NCBI GenBank assembly: GCA_900547095.1
Contig: URFG01000002.1
Coordinates: 124,001-188,000, forward strand
DNA from: an uncultured Oscillospiraceae bacterium
GTDB lineage: Bacteria; Bacillota; Clostridia; Oscillospirales; Acutalibacteraceae
DNA length: 64,000 nucleotides
Reading direction: 5' to 3'
Part shown: piece by piece, positions 32,708 through 42,094 of the stretch
Numbering within the stretch: the stretch's first letter is position 1
How the letters are laid out: every line of letters starts with the position of its first letter
The notes under the pieces: model-generated
The model's database searches: none
What the model saw: only the letters and a program-made list of their open reading frames with translations
Told to the model about the DNA's origin: nothing
Made by a program: the position numbers and the translations under genes

Positions 32708-34463
32708 TTTTATACCGGAATTTTTCCATATATTCTTTTTCGTAGTCTTTAAATTTAGTCCTGAATTCTTCGCTTTCGCTTTTAGTTGACCGCAAGGTTT
32801 TATGTATATTCATATTATGATTTGAAGTATCGATTATGCAGCCTGCAATATTTGAGCAATGATCGGAGGTTCTTTCAAGATCTGTAAGAAGATCGGTTAA
32901 AATAAATCCTGTTTCCGCACTGCAAATGCCGGTCTGCATTCTGTGGATATGTCTTGTTCTGATACTCTCCTTTAGTTCGTCAATGACCTGCTCTAAAGGC
33001 TCGACATTTTCAGCTGTTTTTACATCATAATTTATAAATGCATTTGAGGTCATAACTGCTATCTCATTTACAGCTTTAAATATAACCTTTAACTCTTCGG
33101 TTGCAACATCGGAAAGCTTAAGCTTTTTATCATTCAGCTCGGCTGCCGAATCCGCAATATTAAGAGCATGGTCGGCTATTCTTTCAAAATCTCCGATACA
33201 TTTTAAAATCTCAGTAGAAGTTTCGGAGTCGGAATCACTCATTTTCTGTGCGCTCAGCTTGATTATATAAGTTCCTAGCATATCCTCATATTTATCAGTA
33301 GCGTTTTCATCTTTCCTGATTTTTTCGTAAAGAATTTTATCATAGTTTTCAAATAATTTTATACTGTTTTTAAGCGCTCTTACACTGCGGGTTGCCATCT
33401 CTTCGGCAACATTGCGGCACTGCTCTATTGCAAGGGCAGGGGTTTTGATAAGACGCTCGTCCAGTTCCTGAATTTTATCGGGCGACTTACCGTCTTTTAT
33501 GACGGTAGTCGCGATTTTTTCGAGTAGAGAGGTAAAGGGCATAAGAAGAATTACGCATAAAACATTGAAAAGAGTGTGAATAATAGCTATCTGGAAACTT
33601 GAAATCGAATCGCCTAAAATAGCGGGAGAGAATATTCCTTTTGCTATGCTGAATAGCGTAAGAAGTACAACCGTTCCGATAACATTAAAAGATAAATGAA
33701 CAAAAGCCGCTCTTTTCGCATTTTTATTTGCACCGAATGAAGAAATTATTGCTGTGATGCAGGTTCCGATATTTTGACCCATTATAATAGGAATTGCCGC
33801 TCCGAATGTGACCTGGCCTGTAGCTGAGAGCGCCTGCAATATTCCTACCGATGCGGAGCTTGACTGAATTATTGCAGTAAGTATTGCACCTGCAAGCACG
33901 CCGAGAATAGGATTAGAAAACGCAACAAATGCCTCTCTGAATGCAGGAACTTCGCTAAGTCCGCTTACAGCACCGGACATTGCTTCCATTCCGAACATAA
34001 GAGTTGCAAATCCGAGCAAAATCGTTCCTGTATCCTGCTTTTTCGAATTTTTCGAAAACATAAGGAAAACAGTTCCGATAAGAGCAAGAATAGGAGTGAA
34101 TGAAGAGGGCTTCAGCATTTTAATAAAAAAGCTGTAGCCGCTGATTCCGCTTAAGGATAATATCCAGGCGGTGATCGTTGTTCCGACATTCGCTCCCACT
34201 ATAACATTGATAGCCTGCTTTAAAGTCATTATCCCCGAATTGACAAAGCCTACTACCATAACGGTGGTCGCAGAAGAGCTTTGTATCACCGAGGTAACTC
34301 CGCAGCCTGTTAAGAAACCGGCAAATTTATTTGAAGTCATTTTGCTTAAAATCGAGCTTAGTTTACTTCCGGCTCTTCTTTCGAGAGCCTGGCCCATAAT
34401 GTTCATTCCAAAGAGGAAAAGACAAAGACCGCCTATTAAATACAGAAAGCTAAAAATATCCAA
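32688..34463 (-). CDS. Na/Pi cotransporter family protein with PhoU-like tail
   Basis: 591 residues from a TTG start (AAAGGGGTG seven bases upstream). Residues 1-300 contain about eight hydrophobic segments, with the duplicated QSSSATTVMVVGFVNSG and QSSSASVGILQALSATG signatures of the NptA/PF02690 family. Residues about 340-560 are two PhoU-like helical repeats (EDMLGTYIIKLSAQKM, IGDFERIADHALNIA, LTDLERTSDHCSNIA). This links sodium-coupled phosphate transport to PhoU-type sensing. It is a single-gene unit with a long AT-rich upstream region and no clear promoter. Confidence 0.9.
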   Translation of the reverse strand: MDIFSFLYLIGGLCLFLFGMNIMGQALERRAGSKLSSILSKMTSNKFAGFLTGCGVTSVIQSSSATTVMVVGFVNSGIMTLKQAINVIVGANVGTTITAWILSLSGISGYSFFIKMLKPSSFTPILALIGTVFLMFSKNSKKQDTGTILLGFATLMFGMEAMSGAVSGLSEVPAFREAFVAFSNPILGVLAGAILTAIIQSSSASVGILQALSATGQVTFGAAIPIIMGQNIGTCITAIISSFGANKNAKRAAFVHLSFNVIGTVVLLTLFSIAKGIFSPAILGDSISSFQIAIIHTLFNVLCVILLMPFTSLLEKIATTVIKDGKSPDKIQELDERLIKTPALAIEQCRNVAEEMATRSVRALKNSIKLFENYDKILYEKIRKDENATDKYEDMLGTYIIKLSAQKMSDSDSETSTEILKCIGDFERIADHALNIADSAAELNDKKLKLSDVATEELKVIFKAVNEIAVMTSNAFINYDVKTAENVEPLEQVIDELKESIRTRHIHRMQTGICSAETGFILTDLLTDLERTSDHCSNIAGCIIDTSNHNMNIHKTLRSTKSESEEFRTKFKDYEKEYMEKFRYKKTRVCI

Positions 34464-34539
34464 ATGTTTACACCCCTTTAATTTTAAATTTAATATAGCA
34501 TATGTTTATCAAATCCTTATTATTTTTATGTTAAATCTA

Positions 34540-34579
34540 TGTAAAAAAATGCGTATCCGATTTATTCGGATACGCATTT
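34540..34579 (-). terminator. Terminator of the glycoside hydrolase gene
   Basis: 14-pair stem (34547-34560 with 34566-34579), five-base loop; seven T follow on the minus strand. Confidence 0.88.
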
Positions 34580-34593
34580 AATAATTATTAAGT

Positions 34594-37554
34594 TTAAATT
34601 TCGGCGCCGAAAAGCACAAAGCTGTAATTGTCGGTCCAAATGGGAGAGTTCGGATCTACAGGCCAACTTAATTTATTTGTAAAAGTTGCAGGTCCTACAC
34701 TGTAAACCTCGCCGCAGGGCTTATGGTGCGGACCTAACAGGTTTCTGTTTCCGGAGAGGAATTCTATTTCTAAGGTGTTTTCTCCATCGTTTAAAAGCTT
34801 TGTAACATTGAGCTTAAACGGAGCAAAGCAAAGGTCACCTGCTTTTTTGCCGTTGATATAAACTATCGCGGCAGGACTGTTCAGTTTATTAAACGAAATA
34901 AAGTAATCTTTATTTTCATCTTTTTCGATTTTAAACTTTTGCATAAGCGTCATTTTACCGCTGAAGAACCAAAATCCCGAAACGGTGATATTATTGATAT
35001 CGACCTTGGTGCTTTTATCGGTTAAACTGAAATCCTTTGTTCCGAACACCGTATGCCTTTCGCCGAGCGAATAATCACCTTTCATATTTACTCCGAAATC
35101 ACCTGAAAGATAGATACTTTCAAGCTCTGTATCATAAGTGAGCTTGTTTCGCTCTGTTTCACAGATCTTCGGATCAAGGCAAACTCTGTAAACATCGGGG
35201 CGCTGATAGAATTTTCCTTTTAAGATTATTTCATTTTCACCGGCGTTTACATATTCTTCAATCACGGTTTTTCTAACAGACCAATCGAAGAATTCTCCGC
35301 AGTCTTTGAATTCAAAAGGTTTGCCGTTTATTTCAAATGAGAATTTTTCAGGCGTTTCAAGGCAGAGCATTAAGCCTTTAAGGCAGTTTTTGTTTTCAGC
35401 AAAGAATTTGAATTTAAGCTCGATATCACAGCTTCTTCCGAGGTTTAAAAGTTCATCCTGAAGAATAATCACAGCCTTTTCTTCCTGCCAATCGGAGCCG
35501 TCAATGCGATATTCGCATTTATCAAGAGTAAGGGAATTAAGATTGCTCTTTACAATGGTGAATTCATTTTTAAGAGGAATATTTATTTCTTCTTTCTCTT
35601 TAAGTTTTACAGCTTTTGATTTTTCGTCTGTAATTAAAATGTAACTTGAATAGATATCAAAATCAAGAGTTAGGCTTGTTTTACCGGCGGAAATATTGCT
35701 GCTTAATTTTTCTTCTTCAAGCGAGATCATATCTAATGAAGACAGCGAATATTCGCCGTTAATTGTAATATCGGCTTTAAATTTATTTTCCGATAGATTT
35801 ACAAGATAATAGATATATCTTCCGTCGTCAGTCTTTTTAATCAGAACATTTAAATCGGGATTCTCATTGCCGTTAGTTTCGGCGCTTATAGAAGAGTCTT
35901 TTTCAACATAAGGCTTAATCTCACCGGCATTTTCTATTATCTTAATATCTTTGCAAAGCGCATTTAGTCTATCGCTTTTAACACCGTCAACAAGATAAGG
36001 CAAGCTCTTTATTGCAAAGATTTTACCGCCCTGTTCTTTGAATACTTCAAAGAGCCTTAATGTGTTTTCACTAATTGAAATTGCCTGAGGAAGAACGATA
36101 ACCGAATATCCGCATTTACCTATATGCAGCTTTCCGTCTTTAACATAAGTGTTCTTCTGCATTAAGGTTTCGTCACCGAAGTGATAGGGGATATGAGCGT
36201 TTCTCAACTGAATATCGCAGTTTATAATCGCACCGTTAACTTCAAAACATTTAGACTTATTTTGAGGGTTAAAAGTAATGAAAGCCGATCTTATCGTATT
36301 TAGCACCATAACCGATACCACAGTTTCGGTATTATCAAGCAAAGCTCCTAAGCGAGTGAAATAATCGGCAAAATATTTGTAGCTAGTTTTAAACCACGGA
36401 AGCTGAGTGAAAAGGGAAGCGGGGTAATCTCTTTTTCTGCAGCCTCTCATAGAATAACCTTCAAGGTGCGGGCAAAGGGAAGTCACTTCGTTTACATACT
36501 GCCATTCGGCTATTTTTTTAAGATCGTTCATTCTCACATCCCAGCCGCAAAGCGCAAAGCTTTCAGTTAAGCTTTTTTTGCCCGATTGAGCGCAGTAGCT
36601 ACCGAGCTGTTTTGGAGTAAGCACATTTTTAATTTCTCTTCCAAGCCAATCAATTCCGGGAATATGAAAGTATTGATATGATGCCATTACTCCGCCAGTG
36701 GATATAAGCTGTGCGATAAGGTTATCCTCGTTCACCAAATGACCTGTGAGCATACAGTTATGCTCTTCGCACCAATCATACATTTGTTTAATGAAATTTT
36801 CGCTGAACATTTTTTGAAGCAGGGTATAAAAATCGTTCCTGAATTTTTCATAGCCCTCTTCTTCAAAGTATAAAAGAGGAAGATTATCAAGGAGCGAATA
36901 TCCGTAAGCATTTTCAAAAATTTCGGGAAATTTAAATGTCCATGGGGTACGACCATTACTGCCGTACTGTGGTTCGTCGGTAAAAAATCCTTTAAGTCCC
37001 TTTCCGAATTCTTTTCCGAATTTTTCATAATACTTGTCGTGAGTCGTTTTAAGAAAATAAGCGATTGCGTCTTTATTGATTACATCTGTATAATAAGGGT
37101 TTATAGAATATGATAAAACAAGATCGTTTTCATCAGGCTTGTCGGTCTTAACAAACCCTTTTTCGGTCTTTTTATAAATTCCTATTATGTTTTTAATTTC
37201 CAAATCAGGCTTATAAGAGCCTACAACTATGTTTTTTTGCTGGAAATCAACTGATTTAGACGGCACTGCGCCGCTTGCAAAACCGCTCGGCCAGCCGTTT
37301 TCATCGTAAGCCCAGGCTTCCATACCGAGCTCTTTGGCTTTCTTTATGCAGGCATTTATAGCGTCAAACCATTTTTCGCCCATATATTCGGTAGTAAGAC
37401 CGCCTCTTGCGTGCATAAAAAACCCGTTTATTCCGGCTTTTTTCATTTCTTCTATCTGGTTTAAAAGTTCCGGGACTTCAAGTTCGTCATTCCAGCTCCA
37501 AAATGGTCTTACAGCATTTTCATCGGAAATTTCGTTTAATTTTTTAATATCCAT
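34594..37554 (-). CDS. Large glycoside hydrolase, GH106-like (putative alpha-L-rhamnosidase)
   Basis: 986 residues without a signal peptide, so intracellular. The N-terminus RPFWSWNDELEVPELLNQIEEMKKAGINGFF, then HARGGLTTEYMGEKWF, AWAYDENGWPSG and FFTDEPQYG, follow the pattern of a TIM-barrel glycosidase group that includes family 106. Glu/Asp in YDENGWPSG and TDEPQ are candidate catalytic residues. A C-terminal beta region (about 800-980) has a galactose-binding-like fold (GKMTLMQKFKIEKDENKDYFIS..., INGKKAGDL). It would act on imported oligosaccharides. Divergent from a ROK kinase gene, suggesting a sugar-use locus. The family assignment is tentative. Confidence 0.75.
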   Translation of the reverse strand: MDIKKLNEISDENAVRPFWSWNDELEVPELLNQIEEMKKAGINGFFMHARGGLTTEYMGEKWFDAINACIKKAKELGMEAWAYDENGWPSGFASGAVPSKSVDFQQKNIVVGSYKPDLEIKNIIGIYKKTEKGFVKTDKPDENDLVLSYSINPYYTDVINKDAIAYFLKTTHDKYYEKFGKEFGKGLKGFFTDEPQYGSNGRTPWTFKFPEIFENAYGYSLLDNLPLLYFEEEGYEKFRNDFYTLLQKMFSENFIKQMYDWCEEHNCMLTGHLVNEDNLIAQLISTGGVMASYQYFHIPGIDWLGREIKNVLTPKQLGSYCAQSGKKSLTESFALCGWDVRMNDLKKIAEWQYVNEVTSLCPHLEGYSMRGCRKRDYPASLFTQLPWFKTSYKYFADYFTRLGALLDNTETVVSVMVLNTIRSAFITFNPQNKSKCFEVNGAIINCDIQLRNAHIPYHFGDETLMQKNTYVKDGKLHIGKCGYSVIVLPQAISISENTLRLFEVFKEQGGKIFAIKSLPYLVDGVKSDRLNALCKDIKIIENAGEIKPYVEKDSSISAETNGNENPDLNVLIKKTDDGRYIYYLVNLSENKFKADITINGEYSLSSLDMISLEEEKLSSNISAGKTSLTLDFDIYSSYILITDEKSKAVKLKEKEEINIPLKNEFTIVKSNLNSLTLDKCEYRIDGSDWQEEKAVIILQDELLNLGRSCDIELKFKFFAENKNCLKGLMLCLETPEKFSFEINGKPFEFKDCGEFFDWSVRKTVIEEYVNAGENEIILKGKFYQRPDVYRVCLDPKICETERNKLTYDTELESIYLSGDFGVNMKGDYSLGERHTVFGTKDFSLTDKSTKVDINNITVSGFWFFSGKMTLMQKFKIEKDENKDYFISFNKLNSPAAIVYINGKKAGDLCFAPFKLNVTKLLNDGENTLEIEFLSGNRNLLGPHHKPCGEVYSVGPATFTNKLSWPVDPNSPIWTDNYSFVLFGAEI

Positions 37555-37577
37555 AACAACCCTCCGTTAATATCTGT

Positions 37578-37606
37578 ATTATAATATTTATATATAAAAA
37601 AGTCTA
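37578..37606 (-). promoter_or_regulatory. Promoter of the glycoside hydrolase gene
   Basis: Minus strand TAGACT (37601-37606), 17-base spacer, TATAAT (37578-37583). Back to back with the ROK gene promoter; bases 37607-37624 could bind a shared regulator. Confidence 0.6.
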
Positions 37607-37624
37607 TAGTTTTTTCTGTTAATA

Positions 37625-37652
37625 TTGACAAATTTTTTCGATGTGATAAAAT
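37625..37652 (+). promoter_or_regulatory. Promoter of the ROK kinase operon
   Basis: TTGACA (37625-37630), 16-base spacer, TAAAAT (37647-37652) with an upstream TG. Confidence 0.75.
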
Positions 37653-37688
37653 ATCATTGAAAAGAAAAATATTACTCGGAGGGGTTAA

Positions 37689-38639
37689 ATGAATTTACTT
37701 GGATTTGATATCGGCGGAACAAAATGTGCCGTTATTTCCGGTTCTTTTATAGACGGAGAAATTGAGATAGTGGATAAGAAAAAAATTGCTACTGATCTTT
37801 CTATCGCTCCCGAAAAAATGATCGATAAGCTTATAGATCTTGCGAAATCTCTTAAGAAAAACGGGGATTTTGAAGCGGTCGGAATTTCCTGCGGAGGACC
37901 TTTAAGCTCTAAAGACGGTGTGATACTCGGTCCGCCGAATCTTCTCGGTTGGACTCACGTTGAAATAGTTAAACAGATTAAGGAAAGCTTTAATATTCCT
38001 GTTTTTCTTCAGAATGACGCTAATGCCTGCGCGGTTGCAGAATGGAAATTCGGCGCCGCAAAAGGCTGCGATAATGCGGTGTTTCTCACTTTCGGAACAG
38101 GGCTCGGAGCCGGACTTATTATTGACGGTAAGCTTTATTCCGGAACTAATGACAATGCAGGCGAATGCGGGCACATAAGACTTGAAAAGTTCGGCCCCGT
38201 AGGCTTTCATAAAGCAGGCTCTTTTGAGGGATTCTGCAGCGGAGGCGGTCTTGCGCAGTTAGGCTATCAGATGGCGCTCGAGCAGGTTCAGCAGGGGAAA
38301 TATCCGATGTATTTCAAGCCCGGAATGAAACCTGAAGATGTTACTGCCAAAACCGTTGCCGACGCGGCTGACGCAGGCGACGAAACTGCAATAAATGTTT
38401 ACAAGACCTGCGGAACATATTTAGGCAAGGGGCTAAGCATTTTAATCGATATTCTCAATCCTCAAAAAATCGTTATCGGAAGCATTTACGCAAGATCCGA
38501 GAATCTTTTGGCTGAAGCCTGCAAAGCAGAAATTAAAAAAGAAGCATTGTCTGCCGCGGCAGAGGTCTGCGAGATCGTGCCCGCAGAACTTTCGGAAAAA
38601 ATCGGCGATTATGCCGCAATAGCTACCGCTTTATTATAA
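37689..38639 (+). CDS. ROK-family sugar kinase
   Basis: 316 residues. The ATP site LGFDIGGTKCAVISG (3-17), sugar-binding GPPNLLGWTH and NDANACAVAEWKFGAAKG, and GTGLGAGLIIDGKLY are typical of ROK kinases. The usual zinc motif CxCGxxGC is replaced by a FCSGGG stretch, so metal binding may be lost. The substrate is probably a hexose or N-acyl hexosamine. Paired 12 bases upstream of the SIS isomerase gene, so the two likely act on successive intermediates. Confidence 0.88.
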   Translation: MNLLGFDIGGTKCAVISGSFIDGEIEIVDKKKIATDLSIAPEKMIDKLIDLAKSLKKNGDFEAVGISCGGPLSSKDGVILGPPNLLGWTHVEIVKQIKESFNIPVFLQNDANACAVAEWKFGAAKGCDNAVFLTFGTGLGAGLIIDGKLYSGTNDNAGECGHIRLEKFGPVGFHKAGSFEGFCSGGGLAQLGYQMALEQVQQGKYPMYFKPGMKPEDVTAKTVADAADAGDETAINVYKTCGTYLGKGLSILIDILNPQKIVIGSIYARSENLLAEACKAEIKKEALSAAAEVCEIVPAELSEKIGDYAAIATALL

Positions 38640-38651
38640 GGAGATTTAATT

Positions 38652-39278
38652 ATGTTAAATGAATTACTTTCAAGATATCCTAACCTCTCTTCCTGCAAAG
38701 AAGATTTGAAAAAAGCCGCCGAGGCACTTATCAAATGTTATGAAAGCGGCGGAAAGCTTATGATCTGCGGTAACGGCGGAAGCTGTGCCGATTCCGATCA
38801 TATAGTAGGCGAGCTTATGAAAGGCTTTCTTAAAAAGCGCCCTTTAACTGATGAGAAAAAGGCTGAAATGAAGAAAAACTGCCCCGAGCTTGACAATGAG
38901 ATTTTAAATAAACTTCAGTACGGTCTTCCGGCAGTAGCTCTTACTACTTTGAATGCCGTAAACACTGCTTTTTGCAACGATGTCGATCCTAATCTTATCT
39001 TTGCACAGGATGTTATGGCGCTGGGTAAGAAAGGCGACGTGCTGATAAGCATAAGCACTTCGGGCAACTCGGTAAACGGCAATGCCGCGGCTAAAGTGGC
39101 AAAAGCATTAGGAATAACAGTTATAGCTTTAACCGGCGCTAAAGGCGGCAAACTTAACGAGGTTGCGGATATCTGCATCAAAGTTCCTGAAACCGAAACC
39201 TTTAAAGTTCAGGAGCTTCATTTGCCTGTATATCACTATCTTTGCGCAGCTACTGAAGAGCATTTTTATAAGGCTTAA
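38652..39278 (+). CDS. SIS-domain phosphosugar isomerase (GmhA-like)
   Basis: 208 residues. The phosphosugar-binding SIS motif is GGKLMICGNGGSCADSDHIVGELMKGF (conserved NGGSxADS-H core of GmhA-type sedoheptulose-7-phosphate isomerases) and SISTSGNSVNGNAAAKVAK. The C-terminal QELHLPVYHYLCAATEEHF helix carries the catalytic His/Glu pattern. A 14-residue lysine-rich insertion (about 62-80) is longer than in GmhA of E. coli. Given the ROK kinase next to it, a role in catabolism rather than LPS heptose synthesis is likely for a Gram-positive host. Confidence 0.82.
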   Translation: MLNELLSRYPNLSSCKEDLKKAAEALIKCYESGGKLMICGNGGSCADSDHIVGELMKGFLKKRPLTDEKKAEMKKNCPELDNEILNKLQYGLPAVALTTLNAVNTAFCNDVDPNLIFAQDVMALGKKGDVLISISTSGNSVNGNAAAKVAKALGITVIALTGAKGGKLNEVADICIKVPETETFKVQELHLPVYHYLCAATEEHFYKA

Positions 39279-39294
39279 AGCGATATTTATTTTA

Positions 39295-39320
39295 AAATCT
39301 CCCGAAAGGGAGATTTTTTT
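39295..39320 (+). terminator. Terminator after the SIS gene
   Basis: AAATCTCCC / GGGAGATTT, nine pairs, GAAA tetraloop, T tract. Confidence 0.9.
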
Positions 39321-39321
39321 G

Positions 39322-39350
39322 TTGAAAAAAATAAATTATTGTAGTATAAT
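39322..39350 (+). promoter_or_regulatory. Promoter of the sodium/solute symporter
   Basis: TTGAAA (39322-39327), 17-base spacer, TATAAT (39345-39350). Confidence 0.82.
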
Positions 39351-39380
39351 ATTTCCATATTTTTATTTTGGGGGATTATT

Positions 39381-40922
39381 ATGACTAATGCGGTAATTTG
39401 CACTTTAATTGCAATAGTGTTATATCTTCTTGCAATGCTCGGAGTAGGAGCATATTTTTCTAAAAGGAATAAAAATTCTACTGACTTTTATCTCGGCGGA
39501 AGAAAGCTTGGTCCTTTAGTTACAGCGATGAGCGCAGAAGCTTCCGATATGAGCGCTTATCTGCTTATGGGTATACCGGGGCTTACTTTAATGTGCGGTC
39601 TTGCAGAGGCCACATGGACTGCAATAGGTCTTGCAATAGGAACATATCTCAATTGGTTGTTTGTCGCTAAAAGACTTCGTAAATATTCGGAAAAGATAGA
39701 CGCTGTTACAATTCCCGAATACTTTTCAAAGAGATTCGGTGATAATAAATACATTCTATCCGTAATAGCGGCTTTGGTTATTATTGTTTTCTTCGTTCCT
39801 TATACTGCATCAGGATTTTCCGCCTGCGGAAAGCTATTTGCGAGTATGTTCGGAATGCAGTATAAAACAGCTATGATCCTGAGCGCAGTTATTATCGTTG
39901 GTTACTGCACGATGGGAGGATTTTTAGCCGCTTCCATAACAGACCTGATTCAGAGCATTGTTATGACTGTCGCTTTGTTTGTCGTTTTAGGCTTAAGTGA
40001 GGGAATTATCGGCGGATTTGACAGTATTTTTGAGTCCGCAAAGAATATGACCGGATATTTTGACCTCTTTAAAGGATTTGATGTTGCCGATTCAAAAACG
40101 GGAAGTTTCGGCATTTTCTCGGTTATAACTACTTTAGCCTGGGGTTTAGGTTATTTCGGAATGCCTCACATTCTTTTAAGATTTATGGCTATCGATGATC
40201 CTAAGAAATTAAAGGTTTCAAGAAGAATTGCGTCTATTTGGGTTGTAATTTCATTAGGCATTGCAGTTTTGATAGGCGTTGCGGGTCTTGCACTTGTAAA
40301 TAACGGAATAATAGATAAATATGAATCGGCTTCTGCAGCAGAATCTATCATAGTTGATATTTCGAGATTTTTATCCACAAGAGGATATATTCCGGCATTT
40401 ATCGCGGGAATATTCATTTCGGGAATTTTGGCTTCAACAATGTCCACTGCGGACTCTCAGCTCATAGCTGCTTCTTCAAGCGTTACAAAGGATATACTTG
40501 TAAACACCTTTAAAATGAAACTCTCCGAAAAAAAGGAAATGGTTATCGCAAGACTAAGCGTTATCTTTATCTCTGTTATTGCTGTAATTCTCGCACTTGA
40601 TCCTAACGGATCTGTTTTCAGAATAGTATCATTTGCATGGGCAGGCTTCGGCGCCGCATTCGGTCCCGTTATGCTCTTCTCACTTTTATGGAAGAGAACT
40701 ACAAAATGGGGAGCCCTCGCAGGAATTTTAAGCGGCGGAGCAATAGTATTTATCTGGAAATATGTTATAGCAAAACTCGGCGGAATTTTCGCGATTTATG
40801 AGCTTTTCCCGGCTTTTGTTATAAGCGCTGTATTTATTATCATTGTAAGTCTTTTGACCAAAGCTCCCGATAAATCGATAACAGATACATTTGATAGCGT
40901 TAAAACCTCGCTTAAAGATTGA
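39381..40922 (+). CDS. Sodium:solute symporter, PutP-like
   Basis: 513 residues with about 12-13 hydrophobic segments. The first helices carry FYLGGRKLGPLVTAMSAEASDMSAYLLMGIPG, which matches the sodium/proline symporter (PutP) branch: Ser/Asp-rich helix 2 and GGR loop. STMSTADSQLIAASSSVTKDI in helix 8 holds sodium-site residues. The likely substrate is proline or a related solute, driven by sodium; this is inferred. GGGGG upstream of the ATG is the ribosome site. Single-gene unit between a terminator and a terminator. Confidence 0.9.
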   Translation: MTNAVICTLIAIVLYLLAMLGVGAYFSKRNKNSTDFYLGGRKLGPLVTAMSAEASDMSAYLLMGIPGLTLMCGLAEATWTAIGLAIGTYLNWLFVAKRLRKYSEKIDAVTIPEYFSKRFGDNKYILSVIAALVIIVFFVPYTASGFSACGKLFASMFGMQYKTAMILSAVIIVGYCTMGGFLAASITDLIQSIVMTVALFVVLGLSEGIIGGFDSIFESAKNMTGYFDLFKGFDVADSKTGSFGIFSVITTLAWGLGYFGMPHILLRFMAIDDPKKLKVSRRIASIWVVISLGIAVLIGVAGLALVNNGIIDKYESASAAESIIVDISRFLSTRGYIPAFIAGIFISGILASTMSTADSQLIAASSSVTKDILVNTFKMKLSEKKEMVIARLSVIFISVIAVILALDPNGSVFRIVSFAWAGFGAAFGPVMLFSLLWKRTTKWGALAGILSGGAIVFIWKYVIAKLGGIFAIYELFPAFVISAVFIIIVSLLTKAPDKSITDTFDSVKTSLKD

Positions 40923-40938
40923 TTTTTGAGAAAAAAAA

Positions 40939-40960
40939 CCGCCGATTTCGGCGGCTTTTT
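40939..40960 (+). terminator. Terminator of the symporter gene
   Basis: CCGCCGA / TCGGCGG seven-pair stem, two-base loop, T-rich tail. Confidence 0.87.
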
Positions 40961-40989
40961 ATTTTTTTCGGCAATAATTATAAAGATGT

Positions 40990-41018
40990 TTTACTTTTTA
41001 TCGATTATGTGATAAAAT
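40990..41018 (+). promoter_or_regulatory. Promoter of the LysR regulator gene
   Basis: TTTACT (40990-40995), 17-base spacer, TAAAAT (41013-41018). Confidence 0.65.
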
Positions 41019-41050
41019 AATATATGTAAAAACTTTGCAAGGAGAAATGT

Positions 41051-41989
41051 ATGAACCTGTTGCATATGAAATATGCCGTAATGGTTGCCAAAACCAATTC
41101 GATAAATAAAGCTGCGAAAGAGCTTTTTGTCGGTCAGTCGGCGCTAAGCCGCGCTATTAAAGAACTTGAAGCTGACCTCGGGATTTCTCTTTTTGAGCGC
41201 AGTGCCAAGGGTATGACTTTAACTGCCGAGGGAGAAACTTTCATCGATTGCGCCGAGAATATTCTAAGCCGCGTAGATATGGTTGAGAATATGTTTAAAA
41301 AGGATAAAACGGAAAAGCTTAAATTTTCCGTTTCTGTTCCGCGCGCAAGCTATATTTCCTATGCTTTTGCCGAATTTTCAAAAACTCTTAAAAATGATGT
41401 CAATGCAGAAATCTATTACCGTGAAACCAATTCTATGAGAACTCTTAAAAATGTTCTTGAAGAAAACTATAAGCTCGGAATAGTCAGATACGCGGAAACT
41501 TATGATAAATATTATAAGGATCTTTTTAAAGAAAAAAATCTTAATTGCGAGCTTGTGTGCGAGTTTAAATATAATCTTGTTGTAAGCAAAGATAGCGAAC
41601 TTGCAAGCGAGAAAGATTTAAGCGATGAAAATCTCTGCGGATACACAGAAATTGCCCACGCGGATCCTTATGTGCCTTCGCTGCCGTTTGCGGAGGTAAA
41701 AAAAGAAGAATTTTCAAAAAACGTAAAAAACAGGATATTTGTGTTTGACAGAGCAAGTCAATTTGAGCTTCTCGCAAAAAATAAAAACACATTTATGTGG
41801 GTTTCTCCCATTCCCGAAGATCTGCTTTCAAGATACGGCTTAATTCAGCTTGATTCCGTTAAAAGTGATAGAATTTATAAGGATATGATTATCTATAAAA
41901 AAGATCATTCGCTTTCAAAACTCGATAAGTTGTTTATTGAAAAACTTATTTATTCAAAAAGAAAAATAATTACGACTACCGGTTATTAA
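41051..41989 (+). CDS. LysR-family transcriptional regulator
   Basis: 312 residues. The N-terminal winged helix-turn-helix (KYAVMVAKTNSINKAAKELF, SQSALSRAIKELEADLGISLFER pattern) is typical of LysR proteins; the rest is the inducer-binding domain. AAGGAG is seven bases upstream of the ATG. Bases 41990-42094 separate it from the small kinase. The effector is not predictable. It stands just upstream of the kinase-hydrogenase module in the same direction, but target genes are unknown. Confidence 0.9.
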   Translation: MNLLHMKYAVMVAKTNSINKAAKELFVGQSALSRAIKELEADLGISLFERSAKGMTLTAEGETFIDCAENILSRVDMVENMFKKDKTEKLKFSVSVPRASYISYAFAEFSKTLKNDVNAEIYYRETNSMRTLKNVLEENYKLGIVRYAETYDKYYKDLFKEKNLNCELVCEFKYNLVVSKDSELASEKDLSDENLCGYTEIAHADPYVPSLPFAEVKKEEFSKNVKNRIFVFDRASQFELLAKNKNTFMWVSPIPEDLLSRYGLIQLDSVKSDRIYKDMIIYKKDHSLSKLDKLFIEKLIYSKRKIITTTGY

Positions 41990-42094
41990 TTTATTGCAAT
42001 ACCCATATGCAAAAACAGCAATACACAAAATAAATTTATTTTGATAAAATTATACTTAAAAGATGATTTTTAAGCGCTAAAGGAGTAAAAAAAT

